From a virus: a stretch of DNA of 64,000 nucleotides. The position numbers and the translations under genes were made by a program. The notes under the pieces are model-generated. The model was not told the origin of the DNA and searched no databases. It saw only the letters and a program-made list of their open reading frames with translations. Positions 59,342 to 64,000 of the stretch are shown here, one piece after another. The number at the start of each line of letters is the position of its first letter. Position 1 is the stretch's first letter. The DNA lies in IMG/VR virus record IMGVR_UViG_3300032050_000019, positions 1 through 64,000 of that record. One strand, written 5' to 3'.

Positions 59342-60462
59342 ATAACATTAAATGGTGACACCATTGGTCTATACTTCAGAGATTTGTTAAGATTCTCCGC
59401 TTCGTTTCCTTTTCTTTCTAAAAGTTTTTCGGGGCGGAGTCTTTCTAGTCTTTGTTGTAATTCTTCAACTAATTTAAGTTTTTCATCTTTTGCTTCGGTT
59501 AATAAAGAAGTATAGTCAAGTTTAATATCTTGGTCAGGTACTTTTAAGTCACCGGAGTATTTTCCCCATATTCTTGCAAGACCTTCCTTAGCATATGCTG
59601 TCAAATATTTTCTTACCCAATTTTGTGAAGGTTTATTCATTTTATCCCAAGTTAACGCTTCAACCATAACATCAGACGGAAGTTTTACTATGTCTTTATT
59701 TTTTTCTAAACATTCATCTCTTGATGTTGTAGTTGTATCATAATACCAATACCACACTTGGTAGTTATTTTGTTGTACAGACCCGAAGTCAAATTTACCA
59801 CCGGGTACATTATATAAATGTACTATTTTAGTCCCATTTGGTCCCGCAGTAATTCTATAAGTTAATTCACCACCAATTAATCTATTTTTAATATTTCTAT
59901 CTTGCATTCTTAATAACAAATCAAACGCTGGTAACATAAAATAGGACCCTGACGCACCAACTTGAGCGAATCCACCAACACCACCAAAACCAACACCACC
60001 AAGACCACCAAATCCACCCAAAAACGGATCAACAATTGAATCGGTAAGAGTTGCTCTTGTGAACCATAATAACTCGTTTATTTCACGTCCTGCGGGGATT
60101 ACATATGTCTGAGTTCCTCCTGTTAATGTGAAATAATCTTTTTTCAACTCCCATGGACCACCTGTTTGTAATCCAACGATTTTTGAATATGAATATGTAT
60201 ATTGTGTTTCATAGTCCATTGCTCTTGTGGTCAGAGCTCTTGTTAAGGATTGTGTGTCAACATCCAATCCGGCTAAAGCAGACCACTGTGATTCAATTAA
60301 CCAATCATTAACGTATTGTTCATACTCAGATACCGCTAATTCTAAAAACGTATCCATTTGTTCTTCTGTTAATTCAATTCCCCTAACAGGCATACCTAAT
60401 AGGTGAAAAACCTGTGTATATAATTTTTCCTTTTCAGGTAGAGTTATTATTGTTGCTGACAT
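59338..60462 (-). CDS. Neck protein, gp13-like
   Basis: A 374-residue protein. The opening (LYTQVFHLLGMPVRGIELTE, then DTFLELAVSEYEQYV) and the C-terminal part (NWVRKYLTAYAKEGLARIWG, then KDEKLKLVEELQQRLERLRP) follow the order of gp13-type neck proteins of T4-like phages, which close the head and meet gp14. A Gly/Phe-rich insertion (DPFLGGFGGLGGVGFGGVGG, about 143-162) interrupts the beta core. That loop is unusual. The gene has a TATTTATT box 16 nt upstream and is convergent with the polymerase gene. Confidence 0.6.
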   Translation of the reverse strand: MSATIITLPEKEKLYTQVFHLLGMPVRGIELTEEQMDTFLELAVSEYEQYVNDWLIESQWSALAGLDVDTQSLTRALTTRAMDYETQYTYSYSKIVGLQTGGPWELKKDYFTLTGGTQTYVIPAGREINELLWFTRATLTDSIVDPFLGGFGGLGGVGFGGVGGFAQVGASGSYFMLPAFDLLLRMQDRNIKNRLIGGELTYRITAGPNGTKIVHLYNVPGGKFDFGSVQQNNYQVWYWYYDTTTTSRDECLEKNKDIVKLPSDVMVEALTWDKMNKPSQNWVRKYLTAYAKEGLARIWGKYSGDLKVPDQDIKLDYTSLLTEAKDEKLKLVEELQQRLERLRPEKLLERKGNEAENLNKSLKYRPMVSPFNVI

Positions 60463-60478
60463 ATCTTTGTGTTATTAC

Positions 60479-60486
60479 AATAAATA
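60479..60486 (-). promoter_or_regulatory. Putative late promoter box variant TATTTATT
   Basis: On the minus strand, 16 nt before ATG 60462. Confidence 0.35.
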
Positions 60487-60537
60487 TCTTAAAAGTTATT
60501 ACTAAATACCAAATATTTTTAGTATTTTTAACTAATA

Positions 60538-61653
60538 ATGATGACACCTGAAATATACAATAGATTAATGACGGATAAAAAGGTAGGATATGAGGTAACT
60601 TTTTTTCAAGTATTAAGTGAAATCGGGGAATATAAGTACAAAGATAAATGTATAAAATACCGGATATCTGACTCAATTAATTTTATATTAAAAGAATATT
60701 ATGAACCATTAGGTTTATGGTTAAGAAATCCTCACCCTCAATCTAAATTAACTGATTTTGGTGTTGTGTTATTGAATAGGTGGCACAGATTAAATACACT
60801 TAATACTAATTTAAGTGGACAGTTATATCTTTTTTCACAATGTAATGTTATTTTGGAATCATTAAAAAAATCCGGAAAAGATTATATTGAAATTGATGGT
60901 AAAATAATATACACTGAAAAAATAAGAATAGGTGAGAATTGGAGAGAAGATATTGAATCGACATATGAAAAAATTCATAGTCTTTTATTAATTGTTAGAA
61001 AATACAGTAATTTATTATTGGATTATAATTCACCTCAGTGTAAAGAAATGATGTCAATATGTGCAAACGTAATGATGATAGGTGACATTGGTGAAATGTT
61101 ATTCAAAAGATTTATTAACGAATTTTTCCCAAATTATTTAAGAATGAAATGTTCAAGTGGATTAGGTGATCCACTAGATAGAGAAACTGGTGTTGATTTT
61201 TGGGTAGTTAACTCAAATAATTTTGAAGAAAAAATTCAAGTGAAATATGCAAATTATTACATCAACAATGAAAATCAAATTCTAACTAAATCTAAATTTA
61301 GTACTCGTTCTAATTGTCATTATTGGGTAATGGTTTATAAGGATAGTATAATAATGTTAAAAAATGATTTAAATAAAAATAAACAACTACAAGATACGAC
61401 ATGGGTTTTTCCTGAAGAAGTTGTAGTAAAAAAAATAAAAATAATCGATATGTTTGAAGAACTTAAAAATTTAATGAAAATAGCGAGTAAAAACAACATA
61501 AATGTTGTAATGACTAAGGATGGTGATATTAATAAAATAATTTATGATGAAGAAACCAAAACAGTTACAATTCAATTCCCTGATGCTGAAGACAAAGGAA
61601 TTAAGAAAATGGTTATTGATGAAACAGAAAGATTAAATAAGCTCTTTAATTAA
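60538..61653 (+). CDS. Putative PD-(D/E)XK-type nuclease
   Basis: A 371-residue protein with no homology I recognise over its first 170 residues, which are mostly helical. From 180 it shows a restriction-nuclease-like core: helix IGDIGEMLFKRFINEFFP with E186, then GLGDPLDRETGVDFWVV with D220, then EEKIQVKYANYY with Q234 and K236. The E...D-x13-Q-x-K arrangement matches PD-(D/E)XK enzymes with a Gln variant. DNA cleavage is the likely activity. The C-terminal 120 residues are helical and charged. The 3' end overlaps the convergent helicase gene by 21 nt. Confidence 0.6.
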   Translation: MMTPEIYNRLMTDKKVGYEVTFFQVLSEIGEYKYKDKCIKYRISDSINFILKEYYEPLGLWLRNPHPQSKLTDFGVVLLNRWHRLNTLNTNLSGQLYLFSQCNVILESLKKSGKDYIEIDGKIIYTEKIRIGENWREDIESTYEKIHSLLLIVRKYSNLLLDYNSPQCKEMMSICANVMMIGDIGEMLFKRFINEFFPNYLRMKCSSGLGDPLDRETGVDFWVVNSNNFEEKIQVKYANYYINNENQILTKSKFSTRSNCHYWVMVYKDSIIMLKNDLNKNKQLQDTTWVFPEEVVVKKIKIIDMFEELKNLMKIASKNNINVVMTKDGDINKIIYDEETKTVTIQFPDAEDKGIKKMVIDETERLNKLFN

Positions 61654-63375
61654 GTCTTTACTGAAAGATTCAGAATATTCCCCATCACCCATTACTTGGT
61701 CAATAATATTTTTCTTTTTCTGTAAAATATTATAAACAATCTTTTCAATAGTGTTTTCAAAAATTGGATAATAAACGAGAACACTATTTTTTTGCCCGTA
61801 TCTGTACGATCTATCTTCTGCTTGACTATGGTGAGCAGGAACAAAAGATAAGTCATTCATAATTACTGTGTCCGCAGCGGTTAATGTGATACCTACACCT
61901 CCAGCAATGATATTCGAAATGAATACTTTTACTTTATCGTCATTTTGAAATCTGTCAACACTTTCTTGTCTTTTATCTTTTGACATTCTTCCATCTAAAA
62001 CAACAGAATTTTTTTTATATTTTTGATGAAGAGTGTCCAATGTTGCTGTGAAGTTAGTAAAGACTATAACTTTTTTACCCATTTCTAAACACTTGTCAAT
62101 TAATTCACAAGTATATGGAATTTTTTCGTAAGAAATTAGTTGTCTTATTTTCATAAGACGATTAAGTGTAACACTTATCGTTTCATTATTTTTATTTTCA
62201 CTTGTTATTTTTGTAAACTCTTCTAATTCCTCATCGTACATTTTATTTGTCAATTCTAAAAATACAGGAGTAATTGTTTTTTCCGGTAAATCTAAAATGT
62301 CAGTTTTCATTCTTCTTAAAACATAAGATTTAGTTAAATCTCTTAATTCATCTAAATTACTTGCACCACTTGTATTCCACACTTTTCTATTACCAACAGT
62401 AAATTGATAACCTTTACAATATCTTCTTACATATGTTTGCCAATTAAGTGTTAATGGTGAGTCAACAATTTTTAATAAATTAAAATAGTTAATTGGTCTT
62501 GATGTCATAGGAGTACCAGTTAATAACCAAACCTTGGGAATTTTACTTAAGACATCATTTAATAGTCTTGTTCTATTTGCTGTTGTATTTGATACATAAT
62601 GTGCTTCATCAACTATTGCTAAATCAAAATTCATATTGACTAAAAGTTTATAATCCTCACTGTCTTCTGATTTATCAGTTGTGTGAAAGTTTTTAATGAT
62701 ATCATAGTTTATGATATAATAATCAAATGTTGAACCCCACTTTCTACCTTCAACGATTAATATTTTTTTATCGGAATAATTTTTGATTTCTCTTTCCCAA
62801 TTTATTTTAAGTGACGCGGGACAAACAATTAATATTTTTTTTGCACCACTTTCTAAAGACGCAATAACCGCAGATGTTGTTTTACCTAAACCCATGTCAT
62901 CAGCCAAGATAAACTTATTGTTGGCTAACAATTTTTCTATCGCTTCTTTTTGATGTTCAAGTGGAGGTCTATTACTATATTTACTGTAATCAATTTCTCT
63001 ATCTAATTTTTTTTCTTCTTGTAAAACTGCTGCTTTTGGTATCCAAAAAGAATTTAATGGGTCAGTTTCAATAATTTTACCCCATATATGAAACGCTTTA
63101 TCTGATTCACATAACAATTTTTCACACCAAAATTTTTCAGGTACCTCAGGAAGTAATCTTTCGTCCATAATTTTTTGTCCGAATGTTTTCGCTATTTTAA
63201 TATATTTCCTTGCAACTTTTGGTTTAATGTCATGATATTTTAAAACATACTCAGACTGTGGTCTGGTTAGTTTAAAACTCTTCTGTTCGGAAAATCTTTT
63301 TTTCCATTCTAATAATTGGTTATTAGAACCTTCATAATTTAAGAGTATTTCTCTTGCTTCAATTTCTATAATCAT
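61633..63375 (-). CDS. SNF2-family helicase / ATPase
   Basis: A 580-residue superfamily-2 translocase. Motif I is LADDMGLGKTTSA (157-169), motif II DEAHY (256-260), motif III LTGTPMTSRP (285-294), then VIVFTNFTATLDTLHQKY in the second RecA domain, and motif VI QAEDRSYRYGQ (518-528). The N-terminal 130 residues form a smaller domain with basic segments. The layout resembles SMARCAL1/HepA-type annealing helicases and, functionally, T4 UvsW, which remodels forks and R-loops. It probably acts in recombination-dependent replication or repair. A TATTTAGA sequence lies 2 nt before the ATG. Confidence 0.9.
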   Translation of the reverse strand: MIIEIEAREILLNYEGSNNQLLEWKKRFSEQKSFKLTRPQSEYVLKYHDIKPKVARKYIKIAKTFGQKIMDERLLPEVPEKFWCEKLLCESDKAFHIWGKIIETDPLNSFWIPKAAVLQEEKKLDREIDYSKYSNRPPLEHQKEAIEKLLANNKFILADDMGLGKTTSAVIASLESGAKKILIVCPASLKINWEREIKNYSDKKILIVEGRKWGSTFDYYIINYDIIKNFHTTDKSEDSEDYKLLVNMNFDLAIVDEAHYVSNTTANRTRLLNDVLSKIPKVWLLTGTPMTSRPINYFNLLKIVDSPLTLNWQTYVRRYCKGYQFTVGNRKVWNTSGASNLDELRDLTKSYVLRRMKTDILDLPEKTITPVFLELTNKMYDEELEEFTKITSENKNNETISVTLNRLMKIRQLISYEKIPYTCELIDKCLEMGKKVIVFTNFTATLDTLHQKYKKNSVVLDGRMSKDKRQESVDRFQNDDKVKVFISNIIAGGVGITLTAADTVIMNDLSFVPAHHSQAEDRSYRYGQKNSVLVYYPIFENTIEKIVYNILQKKKNIIDQVMGDGEYSESFSKDLIKELI

Positions 63376-63420
63376 AATCTAAATACTTAAAATATAGTTA
63401 AATAGAATAAAAGTTTGTAC

Positions 63421-63428
63421 TATTTATT
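63421..63428 (+). promoter_or_regulatory. Putative late promoter box variant TATTTATT
   Basis: Lies 5 nt before ATG 63434. Confidence 0.4.
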
Positions 63429-63433
63429 ATATT

Positions 63434-63946
63434 ATGACAAACCGTTTACCAATAACTAGATTATCTAAGTTCGTATCTGTTGATGATATTGATCTTAATA
63501 TTCAAATGGGTCAAGAATATCTTCATGGTGACTTAAATATGAAATTAATTCTATTTAGAGTTGATAGACAAAAAACAGACACCGATGATGTATACGGTGA
63601 AGTCGGGAAAGACCAAATAAAGTTTTTCCCTCCTATAGAATTTAATGCTCTGGTTAAGATTGAAGAACCTAAGAATGCTTCATATAAAGCTGGTTTAGTT
63701 CGTTATCAAGAACCCGGAAATTTAATTGTGTCTGTGTACATAAAACATTTAGAAGAATTAAAGATTAATATAAGATATGGTGATTATGTAGGTTATCAGG
63801 AAACAGAAGACAGAATTAGATATTATACGGTTACAAATGACGGTACGGTTGTATCTGATAATAAACATAATATGTTTGGTTACAAACCGCATTATAGAAC
63901 AATAACTTGTGCTCCGGTACAGGAATCTGAATTTAGAGGAATATAA
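63434..63946 (+). CDS. Hypothetical structural protein, possibly neck/head completion
   Basis: A 170-residue protein (MTNRLPITRLSKFVSVDDID). The middle includes DDVYGEVGKDQIKFFPPIEF and a barrel-like series of strands (FNALVKIEEPKNASYKAGLV, then INIRYGDYVGYQETEDRIRY). The end is YRTITCAPVQESEFRGI. The strand order could be a stopper-type fold as in neck proteins, but I cannot match it to a T4 gene. It lies in the neck-gene region, starts a new plus-strand unit and is followed within 1 nt by another gene. Confidence 0.55.
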   Translation: MTNRLPITRLSKFVSVDDIDLNIQMGQEYLHGDLNMKLILFRVDRQKTDTDDVYGEVGKDQIKFFPPIEFNALVKIEEPKNASYKAGLVRYQEPGNLIVSVYIKHLEELKINIRYGDYVGYQETEDRIRYYTVTNDGTVVSDNKHNMFGYKPHYRTITCAPVQESEFRGI

Positions 63947-63947
63947 T

Positions 63948-64000
63948 ATGCCATTACCTAAAAGAAAAACAAATTTTAGTGTTTATACTCAAAAAGAGTT
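63948..64000 (+). CDS. Start of a further gene, truncated by the window
   Basis: ATG 63948 opens a frame (MPLPKRKTNFSVYTQKE) that remains open to the window end, 17 codons. It begins 1 nt after the previous stop, the compact spacing used elsewhere. The product cannot be identified from this fragment. A structural gene is likely from context. Confidence 0.55.
   Translation, partial: MPLPKRKTNFSVYTQKE

Noticed and set aside
59351-59365. Perfect inverted repeat AATGGTG-A-CACCATT
   Set aside because: The loop is one base and there is no T-run. It lies in the coding end of the neck gene.

Overview
The window is an interior piece of a large, AT-rich, T4-like myovirus genome that probably infects a member of the Bacteroidota, most likely the Flavobacteriia. 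The T4-type core is recognisable from motifs: large terminase (gp17-like), portal (gp20), prohead protease (gp21), acidic scaffold (gp22 position), major capsid protein (gp23), family B DNA polymerase (gp43), late sigma factor (gp55), a gp5-like baseplate hub protein, a probable gp13-like neck protein, PhoH and dUTPase. The host assignment rests on four things: a Bacteroidota-type ribosomal protein bS21, near absence of Shine-Dalgarno sequences before genes, a signal peptide that would be cut before Gln, and a KTSC-domain protein. No rRNA, CRISPR array, integrase, insertion sequence or complete tRNA was seen. No gene-free stretch exceeds 300 bases; the longest (14737-14930) holds a candidate small RNA.

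Layout. 1-571 (minus): two small virion-type genes. 611-10357 (plus): host-recognition block with a 2031-residue fibre carrying YadA-like SHSEG repeats, three tandem glycine-rich adhesin-like paralogues and a small protein with a PT linker. 10368-14736 (mostly minus): accessory genes, including a glycosyltransferase, two exported proteins, a two-helix membrane protein and a kinase plus cyclic-phosphate-processing receiver pair. 14779-17476: candidate ncRNA, then a ClpC-like unfoldase divergent from an Hsp20 chaperone. 17549-18870: KTSC protein and ParB-like/nucleotidyltransferase fusion. 18941-31786 (plus): head assembly, interrupted by a phage bS21 on the opposite strand. 32457-49397 (minus): baseplate and tail proteins, gp55, three glycosyltransferases, PhoH, dUTPase and unknown structural-looking genes, one made of seven exact-length 47-residue repeats. 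49453-56357 (plus): second adhesin block with LamG-like, beta-helix and PT-linker proteins. 56444-64000: DNA polymerase, neck protein, a PD-(D/E)XK-like nuclease convergent with a SNF2-type helicase, and the start of another structural block.

Regulation. An octamer TATTTATA, or a one- to two-base variant, lies upstream of many virion genes on the correct strand, at 2-39 nt from the start codon, and precedes the candidate ncRNA. With a gp55-like factor encoded here, it is the best candidate for the late promoter, although it reads as the reverse complement of T4's TATAAATA. In six cases the box ends exactly 3 nt before ATG, which would give nearly leaderless messages. Strong hairpin terminators close several units (13086, 14505, 14785, 17483, 22856, 27252, 31807, 32401, 55703).

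How the genes work together. The virion genes build a T4-like contractile particle with a heavily elaborated adhesin set. The polymerase, dUTPase, helicase, PhoH and nuclease serve DNA metabolism. bS21, ClpC-like/Hsp20, the RNA-repair-like pair and the candidate ncRNA look like tools for taking over translation, proteostasis and RNA integrity in the host. Virion roles given only by position are inferences and are marked as such.
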